DNA of 20,000 nt from Plakobranchus ocellatus (GCA_019648995.1 BLXT01004632.1:1228029-1248028), one strand, 5' to 3'; counted from the first letter of the stretch, positions 10,301 to 17,805 are shown. Translations and numbers: made by a program. The notes: generated by a model from the sequence alone, not told the origin.

Positions 10301-13300
10301 ATACACTCTGGAGTCTGCCTGGAGGCCGCCAAAACTACTTTAGAGTGTCTGGCGGCCACCGCATTGACTAGAGTAAGATTGGCGTGGGCGGGGCTTACGC
10401 CACACAGACTCTAGAGTGTTTCTGGCGGCTGCCAGTCTGACTCTAGAGTCTGTCTGCCGTGAGAATCATTCTGGCGTGCTACACCGGCTGTGATGCAACA
10501 GTATTTGCTTTTAGCTTAGTGCTGACAGGACCTAGACATCTAGGGAATGTCTGGCACGGTCCCTGCTGCTTAACTGAGTGGTGGAAGAGAAGGGATGGGC
10601 AGGTGTGTGCAGTAGACCTAGCCAGACATCGGGTCTGGCCGTCTGTAATGTGAGGTACCAGTACAGTATTGGGTTTGCATGGAGTAATGCGAGAAAGAAA
10701 GGGAAGGGCAAGGTAGGTAAATTAAAAAAAGATTTTTTTTGTGTCGGTCGGACAATGACTGGGCTTTCCCGGTAGTTTTTATTTCGCTTTAGCGATAGTT
10801 TGGCAGCCAGCGCTTTCGCTTTACCACGTGTTTAATAACAAAGAATAAGAGGAAAAACGGAAAGCTCTTCAATTTCTTTCTGGTTTAGCCGTTGTTTCGG
10901 TTCAGCCGTTTTCGGTTTAGGTGTAGTTTACTGTACTTTGAATTTCATTACTTTCCTTGGTTAGATTACTTAGAATGTAGGGAATTGGCTGAATAGGAAG
11001 GCCATAAAAAGCTGAAAGCCACAGATTATATAACACAGCAGTGGGCACTGATATAAAACAAGTTATCACCAAACTGCTTATTTACCGAAGAACGTAGCAT
11101 CCCTAACTACATGTCTGCAGTTTTTCCAACCTTTTTTCCATCTTGCTTTCCTCTTCTCTGTATCCTGAATGTTCTTCTTTTCTCACTATGTCTCCTTCTT
11201 CTTTATTTCCTCCATAACATCCACTGTGATCTTTTCCCCAAGACTTTCATGTCTTTTTATATTTGTCCAAAATACCTCATTGTCTTCTTCATATGGTTCT
11301 CTAGGCATATCTTTTTTTTTAAATTCCTTTTGTCTTGTTTTGCTTCTTTTGCTGTAAGGCATTTGTGAGCAGGCAATTGAACTCCCCAGGAACATAAGAT
11401 TGTCTGAATTATCACTGAATGAAAATTGACAGGATTAGTGGTTAAATTTTTGTTTTTTGAAGCCTGTAGCAGTTCTTACTACATGAAAAAAAAATTGGAT
11501 TCATCAAAATTAGAATTTGGAGTACTCCACTACATAAAAAATCATCATCAACCCCTTTTCACTTTGTGACGCAGCAAGTAGGCCATAAACAAGAGACTTA
11601 CATTTTTTCCTATCTGAAGCTAACCATTGTCATCCTTCTTCGTGATGCCTTCCATCTTTATGTCATCTTCTGTAGCCTTTTTCTGGGTTGTCCATAACTT
11701 TCCCCTATCTTGTAATGATACTTTCATGTTTTCTGAGAGTGTGTTCTATCCATCTTCCCTGTTCACTTCTATCAGTCTTTCTCAAGACACTGTGTTTGTA
11801 ATTGTTTATCGACATCATCTTAATCAATAACAGTTAGAGTTCTGTATAGTTGTGAGTCAAGGTGATAATGGTAATCACTGGGAAGCTAATTGGGTTGACT
11901 AATTTCTTTCCTCCTTTATTTGAACAATAGAAAATTCAATAATGTTGATGAAGAAATCCATTGCCTTGAAACATCATAATTCAAACATGAAGATTCAATA
12001 AAAATAAAAAAAATAAAAAACTCTCATGAGTACGAAAAAGTTCAATGAAATTGTCAAAATGTATTGGTAACAAAAGTAGTAACCTTGGTGATAAGAATGG
12101 CTTTTTTAATGGCTTTGTTTTCTTTTACAAAAAGCAAAACAAAGATGAACTGTATCTAATCAATTCTGAAATGAATCTTTAAAAAATACAGCTGATGCAA
12201 AAACCCATAAGGTTTTCCCTAATGATTAAATACAAAACTTAATTTAATATTAAGTATGTCAATTTTACTCTTATATAAACAGAAAGATTGTTTTTATTTC
12301 GGAAAGTAGGTGATATTTTACTGTTGAAATAAAAAAAAACAAAAAAAACTTTAGCATTAATTTCTTTCAGGGCCGTCCCACTGAAGCTATGAAAGAGTTA
12401 AAAGTCCTGAGCTACGGTCAGACTGAAGCAAACTCGTTTGTCTCTGGTGCTGAGGTTATCCCTGACATGGAAGCCAAGAAAGAACAGGCTGAGCACGAGC
12501 AGGGTAAACAAACAGTGACAAAAAACACTTTTTTTCTCTCTCAGATTTTGTATTGTCCAATCTTTTGTAGACTGTATGTTTTCTAGAGCTTTTCAGGAGT
12601 CGACCTGAATATACCTAGAAATCCTTTTGAATGAATCAGATGTAATATATACTATTAACACTTGTGTTTTTTCCCTTTCTTGTAAAGCCGTTTGAAATTA
12701 CTTTAAGCGCGCATATTACGTAGCATTAATATATCTCTATCCAGTTTTCACCATAACACAGATCTAAATGTAGTCTCAGGATTACATGTATATGGTTTAA
12801 AATGTTCAAAATGAAACTGGCAACTCCTTTGGACTGGTCTCAAGGCAAATATCAATATTATTTTCAATTTCTTTAGTCTTTAATTTATTTTTTTCTCATT
12901 TCTTTAATTTTAAGTCGAGCCAGTGAAAAAGAAAGAAAATGAAATTTTATTTATTCCTTTGTGTAAACTGCATTTTGTATAAATTGAGTGGTGTCAAAGA
13001 CAGCTTGTTTTGCCTATCTATAATTGTAAATGTATTTCAGTGAATTGCAACTAATCTGATTTTTTGACAACACTACACAAACCTTTTCGATTGCAATTTT
13101 CTCATGAAAGAAAAAAAAAAAGTAAGAATCCAGGACACTGAATTTTACTTTCAATTCTAGATGCCACTTGTACCATAATTTCTCCAGATAGATATATAAA
13201 GGTAGCATAATTAAGTGTGTGTTTATAATCATTCATTTTTTTCCCCTTCAAACAAAATACGTATTGTGATGTCAATTTCTCTTAAGGTGAATGGGAATCT

Positions 13301-16300
13301 TGCAGTGAAGAGGATGATGACAGTGATGGAGAATGGGTCGATGTGTACCACTCATCTGATGAAGAAGCTGAGAAGGTAAACAAAATTGATAATCAAAAAC
13401 AATTGTGCATATTAATTTTTTAAGGATACGTTTTTATTTAATTTTTTTTTTCTGCTTTTAATTCTGAGTGTCAGTTCTTCCCTTTGAATTCAACTTAAAA
13501 TTTTTTTCTTTCTTTTTTTTTTGTTTTCAGGATAAACCAGAGGAAACTGAAGAGGACCAGAAGCTCAGGGAGAAGAAAGCAGAGGAAGTTTCGACAACAA
13601 GAATCATGACAGATGAAGATTTTAAGGCTATAAACATGGCTCAAATCTCTAAAGATATCAATCCTGCAAAATCATCGGCCAACAGGAGAAAGAGGAAACG
13701 GCAAGAGGCCCTTGGGGATGAAAACAGGTGGAGATAGAAAATCTGCTGTTTCAAATTTGATTGCTTCTATTATTATCTCTCTCTTTTAAAGCTACTGGTA
13801 GGCATTTCATATTGAATTACAACTTGTCTGCATGTGAAAATGGGCTCTACAGACAGCAGAGTCAGGAAATAGCTGATTTGGTTATGTCACTGCAATATTT
13901 AATTTGTGATGAAATTCCTTGAAAATTGTTACTTGTGCCAGACTAATTTAGTAAAGTAATCGGCAGGATGAAAATGGGATTTCACCAGGAACCTTTATTC
14001 CATGTCCCAATGTTATACACTCAGGGTAAACATTTTGATGGAGGAAAAACAATAGGGAAATAAATTAGACGGCTTTTTAAAAAATTTCTAATAGGCCTTA
14101 AAACTTGATCATGCAGTCAAATTACTTTCCCAGCTTTTGTTTTTTCTTGACGCTGTGCCTCTGTGTCTCATTTCATAAATTTTCCAGTCATTTGTTTTGT
14201 TGGCTTTTCTTGCACTCTTGTTATGCTAATTTTGCAAATGAAATGTTAAAAGGATGAAATGTATTTGGCATTATTACCAAAACAAGAAGCATCTACTGGT
14301 ATTTGTCAAACGGAGTCTAAACAGTGTAATAAACTTTTAAAGGCTTGGACATGATGCTTTTGCTTTGTGGAGGCTCATTTTTCCTATGTGATCCATTTCT
14401 TCAAAACCAGTTAATTCATTTATGAACATATTTTTTTGAATTTACAGTAGAGAGCTTCCCACACTGGGAGACATTGAACTGGTGCACAAAAAGAAAGCCC
14501 ACGATAGAGAGTCAAGACTTGCCACTGTCGCTGTGCGTATTTCTATTTTTAGTTTTAGTGTTCACTGTATTTGTTATTTAATTTAAGTTTTTTTTATATT
14601 TTTTTTCTTCTTTAAGTCCATAACAGACAAAGAAAATTGATGTTATTGAATATTTACGATCAATGGTCTGATGAAGTTATTTACAAAACTGGGTCCAATA
14701 AAGAGATATTATGTTGTAAAAACTTGTTGGTAAAATAGTTTTCAAAAGCTTATTATTAAGTTAAGAACTTGATAAACTTTAAGAAGTAAAAGAAAGAAAC
14801 AAAATAAACAACCGCCTAACAGTGTGTTTGTCACTGAATCAATGTGATTCAATCTATTTTCAAATAGCAAAATTTTAGTATTTACTGGAATTAAGATAAA
14901 TATAGAAACATGCAGGCCCAATCCCCTTGGAAACAAAATAAGTTCAAGGATCCTCAAGATGCTGAGCAGTTGATGTAATTGTACTAGAAATAAAAATAAA
15001 CAATAACCAAACTAAGCTAGCTGTAACAAAAAGTAACACACATTCAGAATATACATATTATATATTATGGGATAGAAAGTTTAAGCATGCTATTTATCGA
15101 AAGAGCAATAAAAAGGGAATTTTGTGTTAGTTTTTAAAAAAGTGGAGAAAGCCAAGATGCTAAGGAAGGAACCAAAAGAGCTATAAACTACAAAAGATTC
15201 TGTAGCAGGATAGGAAATTAGAAGGAAGGAGCTGAAAAAGAAATTGGGATTAAGGCAAGGGATGGGCTATAGCGCCTTGTTTTGTTGTAGATATAATAGA
15301 GTGGGGTATGAAATAGGGAGAGAGGAGAGGACAAGAGGAAGGAGAGAGAGTTCTATTACAATTTACATGGTTCATGAAAATATTATTTTTATTTTCATTT
15401 TTACAAAAATTTCCTTAATTAAAACTGAGTTTTCTTTGAAATTGTGACAAAAGTTTGATCAAATGATACTGCTGTAAGTTAATGCACACAAGAATGCCAA
15501 CTAATTGGTTGTGACCAGCATGCCAGACAATCAAAATTGTTTATCATGCATAGCAGGATCAATCAAGGCAATCAAGTTCGAAAAAAAGCCTTATGAAAGA
15601 CTGACTTTTGGTTTGCTAGCAAAGAAAAATGTGAAACACAAGTTAGGCGTTTCTTTTACATACGCTGTTCAAAACAAGCATTCTTTCGTTTCTGGTTGTG
15701 TGGTCAATCGGAATATTGATTTATTAATAATGCATTATGAATTTCAAAAAGATTCATTATAAGTTAAGATTTGATGCTTAACAATATTTAGCCCTGATCT
15801 TTTTCAAAAGTAAAGTGGGTCCCACGCTTAGTCTAAGCATTGGTGAAGCAGGAGTAGGGTCCGATTGTTCTTGCATACGGCATTTGAGCTAATTTGCCGG
15901 TGCTTTCCTCGCCGCCTTTACTTTCACAGGGTCTTAAGAGACCTTGCTACCCATTTAGTGCTGGGTGGACACAGAGGAGCAATGAAAATCTGACTTGGCG
16001 CGGACTGGGAATCGAACCCAGGACCTCTTGGATTGTGGCCAACTGCCCTACCAGATGAGCCACCGCTCCCCCTTTTCAAAACTACTTATTTAGTAAAATA
16101 AAGACCACAAAGAAGTGTGCCAAATATACTGTGTGACCTTTTCATATCACCATCTCCTGTATGTCTAAATCTAAGTGCAGCACCAGGCTAGAACTTCTAT
16201 GGGGTTGTGGAGTGTGGAGCAAACAAACACAGCTTTAAATTAGATTCACAAGCATAGTCTATAGATTTTAGCCAAGTTATATTTAGATAAGGCACTGCAA

Positions 16301-17740
16301 ATTACACTAATAGCAAAAACTAGCCTCAAACAAATCTTGGTCTAGGTTGCTTCAGATTTGTGTGTAATTTTACTATAAGTGGATATTATGCGGCTCTTGT
16401 TCTATTTTTCTTTGTCTAATCTTGCTCAACTTCATGAACTATTGAACTGGCCTCAACTTTGTCCTTGATAAACAGGGCATTTTCTTTTACTCTGTGAAAT
16501 AGGTTCAATTTGTTTAGTTATTATTTTTAAAAGGATAAAAGGAATTAAAAAGAAAGTTGTTAATTACTTAGGTTAGTGTCAGAAAACTTTTAACCATGCA
16601 CTGGTTAATTAATTATATTATCTCTTTCATTAGGCTGGTCGTGAGGGTAGGGAAAAGTTCAGCCATGGCCCTCAGAAGATGAACCCCCATGCCAGCACCA
16701 CCAACAAAGATAAGGCAAAGAAAAAGGTTTTCACAATGGTCAAGCACAAGATCCGAAGAAAAAAGGTGAAAAGGTCATTCAAGGAAAAACAGGTTTGTCT
16801 CTTATTCCCTTTGCGCATCAAAAATGCATCCCTTAAAATCATGAATTTTTAAACTGCTCTGTTTTGTCTTCCTATTCCCTCTTTGGGTTTTGCTAACTTC
16901 TACACTTTATTGAACTAGTGACGCTGATTACAACTACTTGTTAAGGTGCTGGTGGCACAGTGAATAGGGAATTTGCCCTGAGATCTGCAGGGAGCCTTCT
17001 GTCTTGGGTTTGAGCCCCAAAACTGGCGACCTGGCCTGGCGGAGTGCCTGAAAGCTTGAGATCACTTTGTTTTAGACTGTACACAAAAACCAAACCAAAC
17101 ACTAATTTATTTGATTTATTTACCCTTGAAGTGTACCAAATGCACCTTGGTGTGGATGAGAAATTTAAGCAGACTGCCTGCCCCTCACAAAGCATATTGC
17201 CCTATCTTTACACTGCATCCTATATCTTTATAATTTTACCATGGGACCAACACTGCTAAGTAGGCCCTTCCACATTGCTATATCTAGCCCAAGTGCACCT
17301 CCAGCTTTACTGGTTATATTTATAACATAAGCTTGCCTAAAAGAAGAGTTAAACACTGCTACTGTCGTTCCCATGTAAACTACTAGATCTTGTTCAGTTT
17401 CTCTCCTCTGTCTCCTCTCCTACTCCCTCCCTCTCTCACACTCTCTCTCTCTCTCTCTCAACCCCCCTCCTCCTTTTTTTTTTAAATAAGTGGCGTAGAT
17501 TTTTGGAATAAAGTAATGTGACTTCTTTTTTTTGCCCTTTTTTGTCAATGCTTTCCTGTTTTTAATGCTGAACCCTAAAGTGAGACAGTTTTTGTATTTC
17601 TCTCTTGTAAATCAAAGTTATGGAATTGACCAATCTCGTTTTGCTCATTGTGTTCTAAAAGTATAATTTTTCTCCCATTATACCCACAGATTGCTCTACG
17701 GAATTCTTTAATAAAAAGAAACAAGAATGCCAGGAAGTGA
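4248..17740 (+). CDS. SDAD1: SDAD1 / Sda1 homologue, 60S ribosome biogenesis factor (13 coding exons)
   Basis: Coding segments: 4248-4346, 4675-4779, 5099-5197, 5933-6305, 7054-7442, 9091-9322, 9580-9656, 12371-12503, 13287-13375, 13531-13727, 14448-14532, 16634-16792 and 17690-17740. They total 2,088 nt and encode 695 residues plus TGA; human SDAD1 has 687. Intron phases are 0,0,0,1,0,1,0,1,0,2,0,0, and all introns are GT-AG. The family acts in the nucleolus and nucleoplasm on pre-60S particles and is needed for 60S maturation and export (knowledge of yeast Sda1). Seen in the sequence: the N-terminal SNLPxLQNLxKRDP block (about 14-28); an alpha-helical N-terminal NUC130/3NT-like region; the conserved [11 protein letters not shown] and [20 protein letters not shown] blocks in exon 4; a basic stretch KKTKKRKKK (259-267), probably a nuclear localisation signal; [19 protein letters not shown]; an acidic tract (about 503-532); and a Lys/Arg-rich tail ending [14 protein letters not shown]. 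The ATG at 4248 has A at -3. Upstream in-frame sequence is an intron-like polypyrimidine tract, so it was not used. Confidence 0.95.
4347..4674 (+). other. SDAD1 intron 1
   Basis: 328-nt GT-AG intron. AT-rich, with nothing else seen. The frame at 4376-4615 lacks any recognisable motif. Confidence 0.85.
4675..4779 (+). CDS. SDAD1: SDAD1 coding exon 2
   Basis: Residues 34-68, phase 0 at both ends. The acceptor is a T-rich tract ending TTTACAG and the donor is CAG|GTAATT. The translation contains [20 protein letters not shown], matching the KLQPNKPSKELxELVxFMAQ region of vertebrate SDAD1. This is the start of the N-terminal helical (NUC130/3NT-type) region. Confidence 0.93.
4780..5098 (+). other. 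SDAD1 intron 2
   Basis: 319-nt GT-AG intron with no additional feature seen. It contains two near-repeats of ATAAGAGGAACCTAAG (near 4905 and 4938). Confidence 0.85.
5099..5197 (+). CDS. SDAD1: SDAD1 coding exon 3
   Basis: Residues 69-101, phase 0 at both ends, starting [16 protein letters not shown] (vertebrate ISHCYPEYLSNFPQEV). The acceptor is TTTTTTCCCAG at 5097-5098 and the donor is ATG|GTATGG. The exon begins GTGAGC, so the acceptor is immediately followed by a good donor consensus. Homology shows these bases are coding (Val-Ser). Confidence 0.93.
5198..5932 (+). other. SDAD1 intron 3
   Basis: 735-nt GT-AG intron. At 5767-5780 the sequence CAGTGGAACCTGTG resembles a pogo/Tigger-type transposon terminus, but no matching inverted end was found. 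There is no coding signal. Confidence 0.85.
5933..6305 (+). CDS. SDAD1: SDAD1 coding exon 4 (most conserved segment)
   Basis: Residues 102-225 plus the first base of Gly226 (phase 1 exit at G|GTGAGT). It contains [22 protein letters not shown] and [20 protein letters not shown], nearly identical to the human protein. That makes it the firmest anchor for the gene identity. Codon use is GC-richer than the flanking introns. The antisense reading frame at 6052-6291 is a shadow of this exon. Confidence 0.96.
6306..7053 (+). other. SDAD1 intron 4
   Basis: 748-nt GT-AG intron with several long T runs (near 6450, 6925 and 7005-7029). A C-box-like ATGATGA at about 6834 lacks a usable D box at snoRNA distance. 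Nothing else was seen. Confidence 0.85.
7054..7442 (+). CDS. SDAD1: SDAD1 coding exon 5
   Basis: Completes Gly226 and encodes residues 227-355. It opens with an acidic Ser/Glu stretch (EDSDSETEE), then the basic KKTKKRKKK (259-267), a probable nuclear/nucleolar localisation signal. The conserved [19 protein letters not shown] and [15 protein letters not shown] blocks follow, and the exon ends at QPHQRE. The acceptor is GATTTCAG and the donor is GAG|GTATTT. Confidence 0.95.
7443..9090 (+). other. SDAD1 intron 5
   Basis: 1,648-nt GT-AG intron. It contains the SINE copy at 7657-7916. The rest (7917-9090) is AT-rich and has no feature I can name. Confidence 0.85.
7657..7916 (+). mobile_element. 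tRNA-derived SINE, family 1, copy A
   Basis: About 260 bp, collinear with the minus-strand copy at 15810-16072 and well over 80 % identical by eye. The head is tRNA-like. The A-box region is TGGCTCATCTAGTAGG, and the B box is GGTTTGATTCC at 7711-7721, inside a T-arm-like stem. A non-tRNA body follows (CTCCTCTGTGTCCACCCAGC, then CACTAAATGAGTAGC), and the 3' end is CCACTTTAC rather than poly(A). Target duplications are unclear. Retrotransposition would depend on a LINE in trans, as for SINEs generally. Confidence 0.85.
9091..9322 (+). CDS. SDAD1: SDAD1 coding exon 6
   Basis: Residues 356-432 plus the first base of Ala433 (phase 1 exit, G|GTGAAG). It contains [20 protein letters not shown] and [14 protein letters not shown], matching the vertebrate [20 protein letters not shown] and RCPLAM regions. 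The acceptor is CTGTCCTTAG. The exon again begins with GTGA directly after the AG. Confidence 0.95.
9323..9579 (+). other. SDAD1 intron 6
   Basis: 257-nt GT-AG intron, AT-rich. No additional feature seen. Confidence 0.85.
9580..9656 (+). CDS. SDAD1: SDAD1 coding exon 7
   Basis: Completes Ala433 and encodes residues 434-458. It contains [18 protein letters not shown], matching MSARTLIQLFRTLNPQML of human SDAD1. The acceptor is TTTTTCCAG and the donor AGG|GTAAGT is strong. This short exon is followed by the largest intron of the gene. Confidence 0.93.
9820..9880. repeat. 13-bp inverted repeat with an extra half-copy
   Basis: GTTTAAACCAAAA at 9820-9832 is exactly inverted as TTTTGGTTTAAAC at 9854-9866. 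A third partial copy, TTTTGGTTTAA, lies at 9870-9880. It can form a 13-bp hairpin with a 21-nt loop and lies just inside the left end of the TA-flanked candidate element. Confidence 0.85.
10090..10192. repeat. Imperfect 52-bp tandem duplication
   Basis: AATTTCATCATCGCCTAAG...TTTTCCGGTCCTGAAGTCTC at 10090 is repeated at 10142 as AATTTAATCATCACCTATG...TTTTCCTGTACTGAAGTTCTC, with a small deletion in the second copy. Confidence 0.75.
10208..10483. mobile_element. GC-rich foldback element with a 32-bp palindrome array
   Basis: The ends TGTAGCACGC (10208-10217) and GCGTGCTACA (10474-10483) are exact inverted repeats. The inverted similarity extends over about 78 bp per arm (10208-10284 and 10406-10483), at around 80 % identity. 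Inside, the palindrome ACTCTAGAGT, with variants, starts at 10241, 10273, 10305, 10337, 10367, 10408 and 10440. Four of the six spacings are exactly 32 bp, and the first three run in succession. Between most copies lies a second near-palindrome, TGGCGGCCGCCA. No coding frame spans it and no clear target duplication was found. The class is unknown; foldback or MITE-like is the best description. Confidence 0.8.
11103..11395 (-). pseudogene. Possible LINE C-terminal remnant 1
   Basis: The minus-strand frame from 11395 reads about 69 residues, including [20 protein letters not shown], with stops after KKKET. The pattern 'WxxxIKRHESLxxxI...' resembles the end of non-LTR retrotransposon polyproteins, where W(I/F)GH(I/V)xRHESLEKxI motifs follow the reverse transcriptase. 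No RT catalytic motif is present. The resemblance is from memory and weak; it could be a chance purine-rich frame. Confidence 0.35.
11542..11800 (-). pseudogene. Degraded LINE C-terminal remnant 2
   Basis: Read on the minus strand: [17 protein letters not shown] (around 11752-11705), then a stop and frame changes, then [19 protein letters not shown] and SQSEKGLM (about 11630-11542). The order WIGHxLRK...ITR...ASDRxxWxxLVxGL is typical of the C-terminus of RTE/Jockey-type LINE polyproteins. Interrupting stops and a missing upstream RT domain show it is a dead 5'-truncated piece. Confidence 0.5.
12371..12503 (+). CDS. SDAD1: SDAD1 coding exon 8
   Basis: Residues 459-502 plus the first base of Gly503 (phase 1). 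It opens GRPTEA, corresponding to GKPTEA in human, and carries SGAEVI (human PGAEVL). The middle of the exon is poorly conserved. The acceptor is TTTCTTTCAG and the donor is G|GTAAAC. Confidence 0.9.
12504..13286 (+). other. SDAD1 intron 8
   Basis: 783-nt GT-AG intron, AT-rich. The minus-strand frame at 13014-13232 has no recognisable motif. Confidence 0.85.
13287..13375 (+). CDS. SDAD1: SDAD1 coding exon 9 (acidic tract)
   Basis: Completes Gly503 and encodes residues 504-532. It is strongly acidic: [19 protein letters not shown], then HSSDEE, matching the vertebrate GWES...DGEWIDVQHSSDEE block. The acceptor is TTCTCTTAAG (a less common AAG) and the donor is AAG|GTAAAC. The exon begins GTGAAT directly after the AG. 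Confidence 0.92.
13531..13727 (+). CDS. SDAD1: SDAD1 coding exon 10
   Basis: Residues 533-597 plus two bases of Ser598 (phase 2). It contains a Lys/Glu-rich helix and then [20 protein letters not shown], matching STSRVLTQEDFQKIRMAQM in human. It ends with the basic [15 protein letters not shown]. The acceptor has a long T-rich tract ending TTTTCAG. The donor AACAG|GTGGAG is weak, but the next exon restores the frame only from here. Confidence 0.92.
13728..14447 (+). other. SDAD1 intron 10
   Basis: 720-nt GT-AG intron ending in the tandem acceptor CAGTAG. No other feature seen. Intron 9 (13376-13530) is only 155 nt. Confidence 0.85.
14448..14532 (+). CDS. SDAD1: SDAD1 coding exon 11
   Basis: Completes Ser598 and encodes residues 599-626: [16 protein letters not shown], then [10 protein letters not shown]. 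This matches GELLSLRDIERLHKK and KETRLATAMA in human. The acceptor is CAGTAG, a tandem NAGNAG site; use of the second AG would drop one serine and keep the frame. The donor is GCT|GTGCGT. Confidence 0.92.
14533..16633 (+). other. SDAD1 intron 11
   Basis: 2,101-nt GT-AG intron. It contains SINE copy B (15810-16072). A purine-rich stretch with GGGAGAGAGGAGAGG lies at 15300-15352. The 85-codon open frame at 15505-15762 has no recognised family and no splice context, so I do not call it a gene. Confidence 0.85.
15810..16072 (-). mobile_element. tRNA-derived SINE, family 1, copy B
   Basis: Read on the minus strand, it starts GGGGGAGCGGTGGCTCATCTG at 16072. The A-box-like TGGCTCATCTGG is at 16062-16051, and a canonical B box GGTTCGATTCC is at 16018-16008. 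The perfect T-arm stem CTGGG/CCCAG surrounds the B box. The element ends CCCACTTTAC at 15810. It is bracketed by the 9-bp duplication TTTTCAAAA (15801-15809 and 16073-16081). With intact internal promoter boxes and clean duplications, this copy looks younger than copy A. Confidence 0.9.
16634..16792 (+). CDS. SDAD1: SDAD1 coding exon 12
   Basis: Residues 627-679, phase 0 at both ends. It contains [23 protein letters not shown] and [13 protein letters not shown], the basic C-terminal segment of the SDA1 family (human AGKTDRKEF, SSSTNKEKKKQK, NKRSFREKQ). The acceptor is CTTTCATTAG and the donor is CAG|GTTTGT. Confidence 0.94.
16945..17074 (+). mobile_element. tRNA-derived SINE, family 2, copy C
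   Basis: Head GGTGGCACAGTGAATAGGGA (A-box region), then GAGCCTTCTGTCTTGGGTTTGA with a B-box-like GGTTTGAGCC at 17007-17016. The sequence CTGGCGACCTGGCCTG follows. It is collinear with 19873-20000, with many shared blocks (GGTGGCACAG, CCTTCTGTC, GGGTTTGA, CTGGCCTG). The 3' limit is uncertain and no clear target duplication was seen. The minus-strand frame at 16941-17195 is a shadow of it. Confidence 0.75.
17399..17483. repeat. Pyrimidine-rich tract with a short TC microsatellite
   Basis: About 85 bases dominated by C and T, including (CT)n at 17440-17459 and a T10 run at 17474-17483. Confidence 0.85.
17690..17740 (+). CDS. SDAD1: SDAD1 last coding exon 13 with stop codon
   Basis: Residues 680-695, [16 protein letters not shown], then TGA at 17738-17740. 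This matches the vertebrate end LALRDALLKKRKRMK in length and basic character. The acceptor is TTATACCCACAG. The codons TTA ATA AAA create an internal AATAAA hexamer at 17710-17715. Confidence 0.93.
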   Translation: MALRNSLIKRNKNARK

Positions 17741-17805
17741 TGAACAGATTATGCCATTGACCAGAATGCTGTTGAAATGTTGTTTTTTTTTTTTTTGATG
17801 TGTTA

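Larger units (their letters stand above)
9807..10935. mobile_element. Candidate TA-flanked DNA transposon remnant (Tc1/pogo-like ends)
   Basis: The left end TACAGTAAAACACGTTTAAACC (9807-9828) and the reverse complement of the right end TACAGTAAACTACACCTAAA (10935 inward) agree at about 15 of the first 20 bases inside TA. Both ends are followed by subterminal repeats of the GGTTTA/TAAACC motif. Ends of CAGT(G/A)AAAC with a TA duplication are typical of pogo-like elements (family knowledge). No transposase frame was seen, so it would be non-autonomous. The element is inferred from its ends only. Confidence 0.45.
9657..12370 (+). other. SDAD1 intron 7 (largest; mobile-DNA nest)
   Basis: 2,714-nt GT-AG intron. 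It holds the TA-flanked candidate element (9807-10935), the foldback inside it, the 52-bp tandem duplication and the LINE-like remnants on the minus strand. 11836-12370 is AT-rich with nothing recognised. Confidence 0.85.
16793..17689 (+). other. SDAD1 intron 12
   Basis: 897-nt GT-AG intron with a SINE of family 2 (16945-17074) and a pyrimidine-rich tract (17399-17483). Confidence 0.85.

Noticed and set aside
10459..10775. Overlapping + strand frames of 64-65 residues in the GC-richer part of intron 7
   Set aside because: They start inside the foldback element and show no transposase or other recognisable motif.
15505..15762. 85-codon + strand frame in intron 11
   Set aside because: Looks moderately protein-like but matches nothing I know and ends at an AT-rich border; not enough to call an intronic gene.
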